Notes: generated by a model not told the origin, from the letters alone. 64,000 nt of DNA from CAVVDT01 sp963747005 (GCA_963747005.1 CAVVDT010000013.1:1-64000), one strand, 5' to 3'. Numbered from the stretch's first letter, positions 43,081-52,023 are shown. Translations and numbers: made by a program.

Positions 43081-44094
43081 ATGGATTTCGAGAGCGAGGA
43101 CGCCAACCACCGGCGGATGATGGAAACGCTTTACTGGTGGGGCATCGCCTCGCTGTTTCGCTGCCCCGTCGATACCGATCCCGGCAATTGCGACATTGCG
43201 CTGGTGGGCGTGCCGCATTCTTCCGGCAACGGCTCGACCGAGCGCGACCAGCATCTGGGACCCAGGGCGGTGCGCCACGTCTCGGCCCACAACCGCCGCT
43301 ACCACGGCGACTTCGACTTCAATCCATGGGACCGCGCCCGCATCAACGATCTGGGCGATGTGCCGCTGCCGGAGGCCAACGACAACGAGAAGTCGGTGGA
43401 GCGCATCTCCGCCTTCTTCCGCCGCATCGATGCAGCCGGCACCCATCCGGTCTCCATCGGCGGCGACCACGGCATCACCGGGGCCATCGTGCAGGCAATC
43501 GCCGGGCCGCAATCGAAGCTGACGGTTGGTAAGCCGGTGGCGCTGCTGCATCTGGATGCCCATACCGATGCCTATGAATCGATCTCGCACTGGCTCGGTT
43601 CGCACAAGTCGGCGGCCCACTGGGCGGCCTATCTGGTGCGCCAGGGCAATGTCGACGCCAGCCGCTCGGTGCAGATCGGCATGCGCGGCAATCCCCGCAC
43701 CAGGGACTGGCTAAAGCCGTCCTACGACCTCGGTTACGAGGTCATCCCCATGAAGTGCTATCGCGAGATCGGCGCGGCCGCGGCCATCGACATCATCCGC
43801 CAGCGGATCGGCGATGCACCGGTCTATATCACCTTCGACCTCGACTGCCTCGATGCCGCGGTGGCGCCGGGGGTCTCCAACATCGAAGCCGGAGTCACCG
43901 GCTGGACGATCGATCAGGCCATCGAGATCGTGCGCGGGGTGAGGGGGCTGAACGTCATCGGCGGCGACGTGGTTTGCCTGATGCCGACCAAGGACCAGCG
44001 CAATAATATCACCGCCATGGTGGCGGCGGCGGTGATGTTCGAACTGGTCTCCCTCATCGCCGACCGCATGCCGCAGCCGATCACGCAGAGTTGA
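43081..44094 (+). CDS. Agmatinase/ureohydrolase-family protein
   Basis: 337 aa. The dinuclear manganese ligands are present: GGDHGITGA, HLDAHTDAYE (DAHxD) and FDLDCLDAAVAPG (DxDxxD). The N-terminus has GVPHSSGNGSTERDQHLGPRAVR, as in agmatinases. It hydrolyses a guanidino compound to urea plus an amine; agmatine is likely, but guanidinobutyrate or guanidinopropionate cannot be excluded. A short insertion (SHWLGSHKSAAHW) near the active site is seen in agmatinase-like paralogues. Confidence 0.9.
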   Translation: MDFESEDANHRRMMETLYWWGIASLFRCPVDTDPGNCDIALVGVPHSSGNGSTERDQHLGPRAVRHVSAHNRRYHGDFDFNPWDRARINDLGDVPLPEANDNEKSVERISAFFRRIDAAGTHPVSIGGDHGITGAIVQAIAGPQSKLTVGKPVALLHLDAHTDAYESISHWLGSHKSAAHWAAYLVRQGNVDASRSVQIGMRGNPRTRDWLKPSYDLGYEVIPMKCYREIGAAAAIDIIRQRIGDAPVYITFDLDCLDAAVAPGVSNIEAGVTGWTIDQAIEIVRGVRGLNVIGGDVVCLMPTKDQRNNITAMVAAAVMFELVSLIADRMPQPITQS

Positions 44095-44277
44095 TCGCCG
44101 GACCGGCGTTGCGCCGCTCACGGCCTGGCGGTAGCGGCGACGGCGGCAATCCGGGCGGCCTCGACGGCGCCGATGGACAGCGGGTGGACGCCGGGCTGTT
44201 CCACGGCGTCGCTGTCGATTGAGCATATGTCCGCTAGTTTTTGATATTGCTGGAATTTTTGACGATTGAATCGTGCG

Positions 44278-44913
44278 CTAGGCGTCGTCGATGCGATAGG
44301 TGTCGTTGCGGATGTCACCGGTCCATATCCACATGGCGAGCAGCGGGTCGGCGGCGGTTTCCATGGCGTGGCGCTGGTGCGGCTTGTGATGGACGAGGGA
44401 GCCGGGGCGGGCTTCAAAGAACGCGCCGTCGTCGATCTGCCAGCGCGCGCTGCCACCGATGACGTAATAGAATTCCTCCGCCGCATGATCGTGCGCCGGA
44501 TAGTAGGTGTCGGGCGATTGCAAATAGAGGCCGAAGCGCAGTTTCGGGCAGGTCACCATGCCGTCGGGGCCGATGATCTCCACGAAGGCATAGCGCCCGG
44601 CAAAGCCGTCCGGCATCTTGAAGACCCCGCCGGTCCAGGTGATTTCGGTGGCCGAGGCGCGCACCAGATCGCTCAAATGCCCCGCCGGCATGATCGCCAG
44701 GCCGGCGGCGAGGTCCTTGAGGGCGGGCGGCTGGTGGCCGACCGGCGGCGGGGCGGGCACCGCGGTAACGGTGCGCAGGCGCCTGGCAACGGCAACGGCC
44801 TTGGGATTGCCGGTCGACCCGTAGGCGTCGGCGGCGGCGGGAACCAGAGCCGTCAACGTCTGGCTGAGCAAGGAAGCAGCAGTCACCGACTGGACCTTTC
44901 CGCAGGTGGTCAC
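44278..44913 (-). CDS. DMSP lyase-family (DddL/DddQ-like) cupin protein
   Basis: 211 aa. The N-terminal half is helical; the C-terminal half is a cupin with metal-binding YPAHDHAAEEFYYVIGG (HxH...E) and a second-motif histidine in HKPHQRHAM. A final WIWTGDI strand matches the DMSP lyase family (PF16867-like). True DddQ/DddL enzymes cleave dimethylsulfoniopropionate to dimethyl sulfide and acrylate; family members without that activity also exist. No acrylate-utilisation genes (acuI, acuK, prpE) are adjacent, so the role is uncertain. Confidence 0.7.
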   Translation of the reverse strand: MTTCGKVQSVTAASLLSQTLTALVPAAADAYGSTGNPKAVAVARRLRTVTAVPAPPPVGHQPPALKDLAAGLAIMPAGHLSDLVRASATEITWTGGVFKMPDGFAGRYAFVEIIGPDGMVTCPKLRFGLYLQSPDTYYPAHDHAAEEFYYVIGGSARWQIDDGAFFEARPGSLVHHKPHQRHAMETAADPLLAMWIWTGDIRNDTYRIDDA

Positions 44914-45011
44914 AACGAACTACCCCAAAGCGACAATGGCAACAGCCGCGCCGCAATGTGGCAAAATGGTAGCACGGATCATCACCCGGCTGATCGCACC
45001 TTCAGCGCATA

Positions 45012-46379
45012 TCACGTTTGCCGAAATCGGATAGCTCGCAGCATGCGGTCGGTCGCCGCAACGGCCTCGCCGAGCCAGCTTTCCGGTTCCAGCAGGCGAT
45101 CGATGGCTGCACGGTCGAGGTGTCTGGCAATGGCGGGATCACCGCTGAGGGCAACCGCCAGCGGGGTGGCGGATTGCGCCGCCTTGCGGGTGACGGCGCC
45201 GACGAGGTCGTGGGCATCGTGCCGGCCGATCTTTTCGGCCAGCGCCATCATCACCGCTTCGGCGTTGATGAAACCCCCGGATTCCTTGAGATTTTCGCGC
45301 ATGCGGGCGGCATCGACCCTCAGTCCCGCCGCAATCTCGGTTGCGTGATGCAGGGCGGCGGAAGCGAGGATGAAGGCTTCCGGCACCACCAGCCATTCCA
45401 TCTGCCAGGCGGCCATGTCGCGCTCGTGGGCGTGCATCATGGCGGCAAGCGATGAAGCGGGCAGGCCGGCAAGCAGACGCGCCAGCGCCACCACGTCCTG
45501 GGCGATCATCGGGTTCTGCTTTTGCGGCATGGTGGACGAGCCGACGCTTCCCGCCCCCGACGGTTCGGCCACCTCGGCGATCTCGCTTCTTTGCAGGTTG
45601 ACCACCTCGGCGGCAAACTTTCCGCAGGTGGCGCCGATCATCGCGAGCAGACAGACGGTCTCGGCGACGGCGTCGCGCGCCGTGTGCCAGACGATGGCGG
45701 GTTCGGCGAGACCGAGGCGGCGGCACATGGCGGCACGCACCGGCGCCGCCTTGTCGCCGAGGGTCGCCAGGGTGCCTGCCGCGCCGCCAAGCTGTCCGAC
45801 CAGAAGGCGCGGTTTCAGCGCCGCAATGCGCTGTGCATGGCGCTCGATCTCGCCCACCAGCACCGCCAGCTTGAGGCCGAGCGTGATGGGCACCGCGTGC
45901 TGGCCGTGGGTGCGTCCGGCCATGGCGGTCGAGCGATGGGCCCGGGCCTGGGCGGCGAGGGCGGCGATCAGGCCCTTGGTGCCCTCCTCGATGAGGGCAA
46001 GGGCGGACCGCATCTGCAATACGGCGCCGGTGTCCATGATGTCCTGGGTGGTGGCGCCGAAATGCACGAACTCGGCCCCGTCGCCGGCCAGTCCTTCCAG
46101 CGCCCGAATGGCCGGCACGAAGGGATGGCCGGTGCGCGCGATGGCCTCGCGCATGGGCACGAAGTCGATTTTGTCGGCATCGGCGGCTTCGGCGATGGCT
46201 TCGGCGGCGCTGTCGGGAATGAGGCCACACTCGGCCTGTGCCGCCGCCAGCGCCGCTTCGGCATCGAACCAGCCTTGCAACGTCGCGCGGTCGGTGAACA
46301 CGGCGCGCATGGCCGGTGTGCCGTAGAGGTCGCGGAACAGGCGGGAATCGATGATGTGGGAGGTAGCTTCGTCACTCAT
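45012..46379 (-). CDS. Aspartase/fumarase-superfamily lyase, PcaB/PurB-like
   Basis: 455 aa. Superfamily motifs: GRTHGQHAVPITLG, SGAGSVGSSTMPQKQNPMIAQ (signature with catalytic serine), and HERDMAAWQMEW. The C-terminal region aligns with the adenylosuccinate lyase C-terminal domain. The best description is 3-carboxy-cis,cis-muconate cycloisomerase or a related adenylosuccinate lyase-type enzyme. No protocatechuate-pathway genes are nearby and purB is normally placed elsewhere, so the substrate is not assigned. The ROK kinase gene ends 9 bp upstream on the same strand. Confidence 0.85.
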   Translation of the reverse strand: MSDEATSHIIDSRLFRDLYGTPAMRAVFTDRATLQGWFDAEAALAAAQAECGLIPDSAAEAIAEAADADKIDFVPMREAIARTGHPFVPAIRALEGLAGDGAEFVHFGATTQDIMDTGAVLQMRSALALIEEGTKGLIAALAAQARAHRSTAMAGRTHGQHAVPITLGLKLAVLVGEIERHAQRIAALKPRLLVGQLGGAAGTLATLGDKAAPVRAAMCRRLGLAEPAIVWHTARDAVAETVCLLAMIGATCGKFAAEVVNLQRSEIAEVAEPSGAGSVGSSTMPQKQNPMIAQDVVALARLLAGLPASSLAAMMHAHERDMAAWQMEWLVVPEAFILASAALHHATEIAAGLRVDAARMRENLKESGGFINAEAVMMALAEKIGRHDAHDLVGAVTRKAAQSATPLAVALSGDPAIARHLDRAAIDRLLEPESWLGEAVAATDRMLRAIRFRQT

Positions 46380-46388
46380 CGCGCGAGC

Positions 46389-47327
46389 CTAGCGCGAATG
46401 TCGGGAAGGGGGCCAGTCCTCATCGTCCCACAAGCGGGCCGCCCCCCTGACGCCGGAAATATCGCCATGGCGGGGCGGGCGGATCACGGGACGCGGATCA
46501 TCGGCGAAGATCCACCTGGCCATGAGAGCGGGCAGCACCTCATAGAGATGAGGGAGGTTGGAGAGGCCGCCGCCCAGCACGATGACGTCGGGATCGACGA
46601 TATTGACCACATGCGAAAGGCCGCGGGCCAGCCGATCGGCATGGGCATCGAGTATCGTGGCCGCCACCGGGTCTTCGGCGGCCGCACGCCCGGCGATGGC
46701 CACGGCGGTGAGGTGTTCGCCGCTCCGTTCGGCATACTGGCGCTCCAGCGCCGTTCCCGACACCCAGGTCTCCATGCACCCCCGCCGGCCGCACCAGCAT
46801 TGCGGGCCCGGATGTTCGTCTGCTTGAGCCCACGGCAACGGATTGTGGCCCCATTCCCCGGCCGCCGCGTGACGGCCCACGAGAACCCGGCCGCCAACGA
46901 CGATGCCACCGCCGCAGCCGGTACCCAGGATGACGCCGAAGACCGTTGCGGCGCCTTCGGCAGCACCATCATGGGCTTCCGACAGGGCAAGGCAGTTGGC
47001 ATCGTTGGCAAGCCTTACCGGCCGTGCGAGGCGTCGCTCCAGGTCGGTACCGAAGGCGCGGCCGTTGATCCAGGTGGAATTGGCGTTCTGGGCAAGCCCC
47101 GTCACCGGCGACAGCGAGCCCGGCATGCCGATGCCGACAGTGCCCGGCTCGCCGGCGGCCGCTTCCAGCCTCTCGACCAGGCCGGCAATGGCGCCGATGA
47201 CGCCGTCATAGTCGTGTCGCGGCGTGGCGATGCGGACCGGCGGCGCCATTTCCCTGTCGTCGCGCATGGCGATGGCGGCAATCTTGGTGCCGCCCACATC
47301 GATGCCGATGCGCAAGGGCGCGGCCAT
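46389..47327 (-). CDS. ROK-family sugar kinase (fructokinase-like)
   Basis: 312 aa. It shows the N-terminal phosphate-binding GIDVGGTKIAAIA, the catalytic aspartate region RLANDANCLALSE, and GTGCGGGIV. The ROK zinc motif CWCGRRGCMETWVSG follows the GEWGHNPL histidine. It phosphorylates a hexose or N-acetylhexosamine; the CxCGxxGCxE form is common in fructokinase and N-acetylglucosamine kinase branches. It is packed between the HAD-like gene (1-bp gap) and the PcaB-like gene in one operon. Confidence 0.9.
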   Translation of the reverse strand: MAAPLRIGIDVGGTKIAAIAMRDDREMAPPVRIATPRHDYDGVIGAIAGLVERLEAAAGEPGTVGIGMPGSLSPVTGLAQNANSTWINGRAFGTDLERRLARPVRLANDANCLALSEAHDGAAEGAATVFGVILGTGCGGGIVVGGRVLVGRHAAAGEWGHNPLPWAQADEHPGPQCWCGRRGCMETWVSGTALERQYAERSGEHLTAVAIAGRAAAEDPVAATILDAHADRLARGLSHVVNIVDPDVIVLGGGLSNLPHLYEVLPALMARWIFADDPRPVIRPPRHGDISGVRGAARLWDDEDWPPSRHSR

Positions 47328-47328
47328 G

Positions 47329-47949
47329 TCAGGTGAGAAGTGCCATCATGTGGGCTTTTGCATCGGCCCAGTTGTCGGTGCGCAGCGACATGTAGTCGAA
47401 GTGCCCGACATGGCGGGCAAAGCGCTCATCCTGGAGGAAGTGCACCAGATGGGCATCGGGCCGGTGATCGCGGGCCGAGGCCAGATAACCGTGATTGTCG
47501 TCGATGAAAATCACCGGCGCGCGGCGCCCGGCGGCAAGTCCGGCAATGGCCGGACCCTTGGGGCCTTCATTGGTCACGACCGGAAAGCCCAGGCCGTGGT
47601 CGGCGAGATTGGCGATACGGTCGGCACGGAATTGATCGGGCAGGTTGGTGAGCATCACGATGTCGGCGGCCTCCGACAGCTCCAAAAGTGCCGGCACGGC
47701 GCCGGGAATGGCGTCGAGGTGGCGGGTGCGGGCGGCAAAGAAGTCCATCAACAGGGGCCCGAGCTCGCTGGCGGGCAGGGGCGCGTTGCCGGCCTTGCGG
47801 CGGATATTGCCGTTGAGGGCAAAGCTCGCCGGATCGAGCCACAGGCCCCCCTGGTCGAGAAACGCCTCCAGACCTTTGAGGAAATGCACCACCACCTCAT
47901 CGACATCGCAGATGATGAGCGGGCGGTCCGGGTCGATCGGCAGCGACAT
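47329..47949 (-). CDS. HAD-superfamily hydrolase-like protein
   Basis: 206 aa from the ATG at 47949. HAD motif I is IICDVDEVVVHF (DxD), motif II MLTNLPD, motif III a lysine in NEGPKGPA, and motif IV FIDDNHGYLASA. A helical cap lies between motifs I and II (about 30-90). Likely a small phosphatase or a HAD protein of unknown substrate; its tight coupling to a ROK kinase suggests sugar-phosphate metabolism. Confidence 0.8.
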   Translation of the reverse strand: MSLPIDPDRPLIICDVDEVVVHFLKGLEAFLDQGGLWLDPASFALNGNIRRKAGNAPLPASELGPLLMDFFAARTRHLDAIPGAVPALLELSEAADIVMLTNLPDQFRADRIANLADHGLGFPVVTNEGPKGPAIAGLAAGRRAPVIFIDDNHGYLASARDHRPDAHLVHFLQDERFARHVGHFDYMSLRTDNWADAKAHMMALLT

Positions 47950-47987
47950 GGACCGATGGCGGGCAGGGGCTTGCATGGGGTTCTTCT

Positions 47988-48275
47988 CTAGCCCTCGAAG
48001 CCGCTGCCGGGCAATGCCCTGCGGGCCGCACGCGGGGCCTCGGCGGCAAGTCCGTGCGCTTCGCAGAACAGGAACAACAGCAATTCGTCGCCCAATACAT
48101 GGTCGAGCACCGCGGCCAGCAGTTCAGGCTCGCCGGCGCGTGCCCTGAGGTTTGCCGGTTCGATGCCCGAAACCTGCATGAAACGCTCCAGCCGGTCCAC
48201 TTCACTGGCGATAAAGGCCAGCGCCTGCAAGGCGATAACCTCAGGTGCCTCGAATTTGGCTAAAGTTTTCGGCAT
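47988..48275 (-). CDS. DUF3572 protein
   Basis: 95 aa. It shows the family pattern APEVIALQALAFIASEVDRLERFM, then DHVLGDELLLFLFCEAHG. Function unknown. In Rhizobiales it is regularly found divergent from divK, as here, which supports the taxonomic placement. The 190-bp gap to divK should hold both promoters. Confidence 0.9.
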   Translation of the reverse strand: MPKTLAKFEAPEVIALQALAFIASEVDRLERFMQVSGIEPANLRARAGEPELLAAVLDHVLGDELLLFLFCEAHGLAAEAPRAARRALPGSGFEG

Positions 48276-48464
48276 TGGAAATTCCTGTTGGTTAACCAGC
48301 GGGCGATGACCTTAACGATGATGACCTGCCGGTTAAACTGTTAGTTACTGATTGCTGCGACCATGCGCACAATTAGAGGGGAGAGTGGGCCAATATGGTT
48401 TGGCCGAACTTCCAGCTCAACAGGGATAGGATTCGAGCACGTGAATTACGGTGTGGTCCGCATG

Positions 48465-48872
48465 ATGGGTTCTGAATCCGACGCGACGGCGAAGGACATT
48501 CGCAAGACAGTCCTCATCGTCGAGGACAACGAACTCAATATGAAGCTGTTCAACGACCTGCTGGAAGCTCAGGGATACCGGGTCCTGCAGACCCGCGACG
48601 GCCTGTCGGCGCTCGATATCGCCAAGGCCAACATGCCCGACCTCATTCTCATGGACATCCAGTTGCCCGAGGTGTCCGGCATCGAGGTCACCAAATGGCT
48701 GAAGGAGGACGACAAGCTTCGCCACATTCCGGTCATCGCCGTCACCGCCTTCGCCATGAAGGGCGACGAGGAAAAGATCCGCGAAGGCGGATGTGAAGCC
48801 TATATCTCCAAGCCGATCTCGGTCGTCAGCTTCCTGCAGACCATCGACGGGTATCTGAAGGACGATAAATGA
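48465..48872 (+). CDS. divK: Cell-cycle single-domain response regulator DivK
   Basis: 135 aa from the ATG at 48465 (an adjacent ATG at 48462 is equivalent). A receiver domain only: KTVLIVEDNELNMKLFNDLL, the phospho-acceptor aspartate in LILMDIQLPEVSG, VIAVTAFAMKGDEEKI, and the lysine in YISKPISV. DivK relays PleC/DivJ signals to the CtrA pathway. The N-terminus is about 12 residues longer than in Caulobacter. Its stop overlaps pleD by four bases. Confidence 0.95.
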   Translation: MGSESDATAKDIRKTVLIVEDNELNMKLFNDLLEAQGYRVLQTRDGLSALDIAKANMPDLILMDIQLPEVSGIEVTKWLKEDDKLRHIPVIAVTAFAMKGDEEKIREGGCEAYISKPISVVSFLQTIDGYLKDDK

Positions 48873-50239
48873 CCGCACGCGTCCTCGTCGTCGACGATAT
48901 CCTCGCCAATGTGCGGCTGCTGGAAGCCAAACTCACCGCGGAATACTTCGACGTCATCACAGCCATGAACGGCGTCGATGCCCTGGAAGCGGTGCAGCGG
49001 GCGCGGCCCGATATCGTGCTGCTCGACGTTATGATGCCGGGTATCGACGGCATCGAGGTGTGCCGGCGCATCAAGTCCAATCCCGCTACCCACCATATCC
49101 CGGTCATCATGGTGACGGCGCTCGACCAGCCCGAGGACAGGGTCAAGGGACTGGAGGCCGGCGCCGACGACTTCCTCACCAAGCCGGTCAACGATGTCGC
49201 TCTTTTCTGCCGGGTGAAGAGCCTCGCGCGCCTCAAGATGCTCACCGACGAATTGTCGGCACGGCTCGAATCGGCCGGCGAGATCGGCATGATGAACAAC
49301 CCGCTCAAGCAGATCGACACCGATACGCCGGGAAACATCCTGCTGGTCGACAATCGCGGCAATCTGGTGGACCGGATGCGCTCGGCTGTCGGCAGCAAGC
49401 ACAACCTGACCCTCTGCGACGACCCCCAGCAGGCCGCCAGAATTGCCGCCGATGGCGAATTCGAGCTGCTGATCGTCAATCTCGACCTGGAAGGTTTCGA
49501 CGGCCTGCGCCTGTGTGCGCAATTGCGCTCGCTGGAACGCACCCGCCAGGTGCCGATCCTCATCATCGTCGACATGGACGACCACCAGCGGATGATCCGG
49601 GCCCTCGACATGGGCGTCAACGACTATCTCATCCGCCCCATCGACAAGCAGGAATTCCTCGCCCGGGTGAATACCCAGATCAGGCGCTGGCGCTTTACCG
49701 AGCGCTTGCGCAGCAACGTCCAGCAATCGCTTGAAATGGCGGTTACCGATCCTCTGACCGGGCTCTACAATCGCCGCTACATGAGCGTGCATGTCGGCGC
49801 CATGGTCGATGCCGCCGCCAACCGCGGCAAGACGATCTCGGTGCTGGCGCTGGATGTGGATCACTTCAAGGTCGTCAACGACACCCATGGCCACGATGCC
49901 GGCGATGAGGTGCTGAAGGAACTGGCGCGGCGCATCAAGGCCAATATCCGCAACATCGACCTGGCTTGCCGGACAGGCGGAGAGGAATTCGTCATCGCCT
50001 TGCCCGAAACCGATCTGCAAGTCGCCTACAAGGTGGCCGAACGGCTCAGGCGGGCGGTCGGCGGCAAGCCGTTCAATGCCGGCGAAAAGGCCAACAGCTT
50101 GCAGATTACCGTCTCCATCGGGCTGGCGGAACTGGAGAGCAATGCCGAGTCGCTGGAAGAAGTCGTCAAGCGCGCCGACGATGCGCTCTACCGCGCCAAG
50201 CGCGAAGGCCGCAACCGGGTAATCCTGGAAGCGGCGTGA
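48869..50239 (+). CDS. pleD: Diguanylate cyclase response regulator PleD
   Basis: 456 aa. Receiver 1 (about 1-120) has the acceptor in VLLDVMMPGIDG and KPVND; receiver 2 (about 150-270) is an adaptor with LIVNLDLEGFDG. The GGDEF domain (about 290-450) has DPLTGLYNRRYM and the active-site GGEEF. An inhibitory RxxD (RNID) lies five residues before GGEEF, so product feedback is expected. It makes cyclic di-GMP during the swarmer-to-sessile transition. Coupled to divK by an ATGA overlap. Confidence 0.97.
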   Translation: MTARVLVVDDILANVRLLEAKLTAEYFDVITAMNGVDALEAVQRARPDIVLLDVMMPGIDGIEVCRRIKSNPATHHIPVIMVTALDQPEDRVKGLEAGADDFLTKPVNDVALFCRVKSLARLKMLTDELSARLESAGEIGMMNNPLKQIDTDTPGNILLVDNRGNLVDRMRSAVGSKHNLTLCDDPQQAARIAADGEFELLIVNLDLEGFDGLRLCAQLRSLERTRQVPILIIVDMDDHQRMIRALDMGVNDYLIRPIDKQEFLARVNTQIRRWRFTERLRSNVQQSLEMAVTDPLTGLYNRRYMSVHVGAMVDAAANRGKTISVLALDVDHFKVVNDTHGHDAGDEVLKELARRIKANIRNIDLACRTGGEEFVIALPETDLQVAYKVAERLRRAVGGKPFNAGEKANSLQITVSIGLAELESNAESLEEVVKRADDALYRAKREGRNRVILEAA

Positions 50240-50260
50240 CGACGTCCGTCCCAGGCGCCG

Positions 50261-50276
50261 TTAAATTTACCTTAAC
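50261..50276 (+). promoter_or_regulatory. Perfect CtrA-type site TTAA-N7-TTAAC
   Basis: TTAA (50261-50264), seven bases, then TTAAC (50272-50276), in an AT-rich patch 21 bp after the pleD stop. This is a full match to the CtrA consensus. It lies about 535 bp before the RTX gene, with no other gene start between. Confidence 0.65.
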
Positions 50277-50292
50277 CTTTTACTATCCTTGA

Positions 50293-50321
50293 CAAAACCA
50301 CCGCCGAACAGTCGGGTTTTG
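50293..50321 (+). terminator. Possible terminator after divK-pleD
   Basis: CAAAACC (50293-50299) pairs with GGTTTTG (50315-50321) around a 15-base loop, followed by TTTGG. The hairpin is weak and could instead be part of a promoter region next to the CtrA-type site. Confidence 0.35.
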
Positions 50322-50796
50322 TTTGGTAATTATATCAAAATCTAGTAAAAACCGAGCCTCAGTTCGATGGCCGGCGGAACTCTTCCTTGCTCCTTCTCCG
50401 GCCCTGTTCGGGACGGCGCGGCGGGTTCGGACAGCCCCGCCAAGCCGGTCCGCGAGATCCGAACGCTCAATGATGAGCGATATGGCCGAGTTCCCCGAGG
50501 CGTCTCAGGTCCGCCGCATCTCCTGAGCCCGCGGGGTTGGTCGGTCCAGGCGGAACGAGTGGCCTCCTCGATCACCCCGCCTGGGCCGGCCGCTTTGCTG
50601 TCGCTGATTTCCCATCCACAAAGCACCCGACCGCAACCGCCCGGCACGCGCCATTTGCGACTGCGTCAACGAGTCAAATCCGAAAATGTTGGTGCCTTTG
50701 AATCGGGAGAAACAATATTGACTTAGGGGCAGGTGATGTGTTCCAGTTTGAATTGTTGAGTCTCGCCAGCCGCAGCGAAACGCAACATAATAATAA
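50322..50796. other. Long leader region between pleD and the RTX gene
   Basis: I see no protein gene here. The centre is G+C-rich with partial inverted repeats, for instance CCAGGCGG near 50548 against CCGCCTGG near 50577. The last 100 bp become AT-rich and end in a GGTGGAGG Shine-Dalgarno for the RTX gene. It may be a long 5' leader or the remnant of the insertion that brought in the RTX gene. Confidence 0.4.
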
Positions 50797-50810
50797 AGGT
50801 GGAGGGCACA

Positions 50811-51914
50811 ATGGCTATTGTTAATACAGCAATAAATTTTAAACTTTTGAACATAGCTGATTTATTGAATTATGATTTTACTGATGCAAATACCACGATG
50901 TTGAGAGTTTTTGACAATGTACAAAATTATACGGAATTTGATGGTGTTAATTTCAATGCTGTGTTTAATGGTAACGGTGATGTGGTGGACGTAACTGGAG
51001 GAACAGTTAATAGCGTCACTTTGGTTGAAAATGGCGTCACACAGTTTAGCATAACAGGTGCCAGCGCCTCGGCTGCTGCGATATTCGATTTCTACCAGGC
51101 CAATAACACCACAGGTGCGTTCGCACTCCTGCTGGCCGATGCAGATTCTGTTACCGGGACTGCAAGCAGCGACGTTCTCTTTGGTTACGGCGGCGATGAC
51201 CAGATATCTGGACTTGCCGGCTCGGACCGGCTGTTTGGCGCTCTTGGCAACGATACGCTTGTCGGCGGCGGCGGCAGAGACAGTCTTGTCGGCGACGACG
51301 GCAACGACAAGCTGATCGGTGGCGCTGGCTTCGACAAGCTCGTCGGCGGGTTCGGCAACGACAGCCTGATAGGTGGGGACGGCAAGGATTTGCTCGTCGG
51401 CGGTGGAGGCAAGGACTTCCTCGACGGCGGAAACCATGACGACAAGCTGCTGGGGAACGGCGGTGGTGACACGCTTCATGGCGCAGGCGGGAACGACACG
51501 CTGTTGGGCGGCAACGGCAATGATGTACTTTTCGGCGGAGCAGGTGCCGACAGCCTTTTGGGCGGCGAACACAACGACAGACTCATTGGTGGAGCGGAAG
51601 CCGACACCCTTGTGGGCGGCAACGGCAACGATACTCTCAATGGTGGTACAGGCCCGGATACCTTCGTTTTCGAAGATGGTTTCGGCAACGACAGGATTTT
51701 CGGCTTTGCCGCCTTCAATGGCGAGCGGATCGACCTGTCCGACGTGACTGGAATTACGGGGCTGCACGATCTCGTGCACAACCATCTGAGCGCCGAGGCC
51801 GGAACCAACTTTGCCGTAATCACGGACGGTGCTGACTCGATTGTCCTGGCGGGGGTCGACGTGGGCGATGTCGGCGCGGGAAAGGCTTATGGGCTCTACG
51901 ATTTCATCTTCTGA
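50811..51914 (+). CDS. RTX (hemolysin-type calcium-binding repeat) protein
   Basis: 367 aa from the ATG at 50811 (GGTGGAGG Shine-Dalgarno). The N-terminal region (about 1-110) is an unrecognised domain encoded by strikingly AT-rich DNA. Residues about 124-287 form roughly 18 consecutive nonapeptides of the GGxGxDxLx type, which bind calcium as a parallel beta-roll. The C-terminal region (RIFGFAAFNGERIDLSDVTG...) is a typical secretion-signal-containing tail of type I secreted proteins. No type I exporter genes are in the window. It sits between pleD and rpmG, splitting a usually compact locus. A bidirectional terminator follows. Confidence 0.9.
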   Translation: MAIVNTAINFKLLNIADLLNYDFTDANTTMLRVFDNVQNYTEFDGVNFNAVFNGNGDVVDVTGGTVNSVTLVENGVTQFSITGASASAAAIFDFYQANNTTGAFALLLADADSVTGTASSDVLFGYGGDDQISGLAGSDRLFGALGNDTLVGGGGRDSLVGDDGNDKLIGGAGFDKLVGGFGNDSLIGGDGKDLLVGGGGKDFLDGGNHDDKLLGNGGGDTLHGAGGNDTLLGGNGNDVLFGGAGADSLLGGEHNDRLIGGAEADTLVGGNGNDTLNGGTGPDTFVFEDGFGNDRIFGFAAFNGERIDLSDVTGITGLHDLVHNHLSAEAGTNFAVITDGADSIVLAGVDVGDVGAGKAYGLYDFIF

Positions 51915-51973
51915 ACCGGCGCCGGCCTGCCATCCACGCGCCGGCCGGCGGTAGTACAAACCCCGAAACAGCA

Positions 51974-51999
51974 AAAGGGCAGCCGCGGGGCTGCCCTTT
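51974..51999. terminator. Bidirectional terminator between the RTX gene and rpmG
   Basis: AAAGGGCAG (51974-51982) pairs perfectly with CTGCCCTTT (51991-51999) around an 8-base loop. A-rich and T-rich flanks let it work in both directions, ending the RTX transcript from the left and rpmG from the right. Confidence 0.8.
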
Positions 52000-52023
52000 C
52001 TGGCACTGCTGCAGCGCCAGGCG

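Noticed and set aside
48333..48348. CtrA-type site in the divK promoter (TTAA-N7-GTTAC)
   Set aside because: The second half matches only three of five bases; plausible biologically but too weak to list as a site.
50862..51974. 370-codon open frame antisense to the RTX gene
   Set aside because: Its repetitive V/A-rich sequence simply mirrors the repeated calcium-binding nonapeptides on the plus strand.
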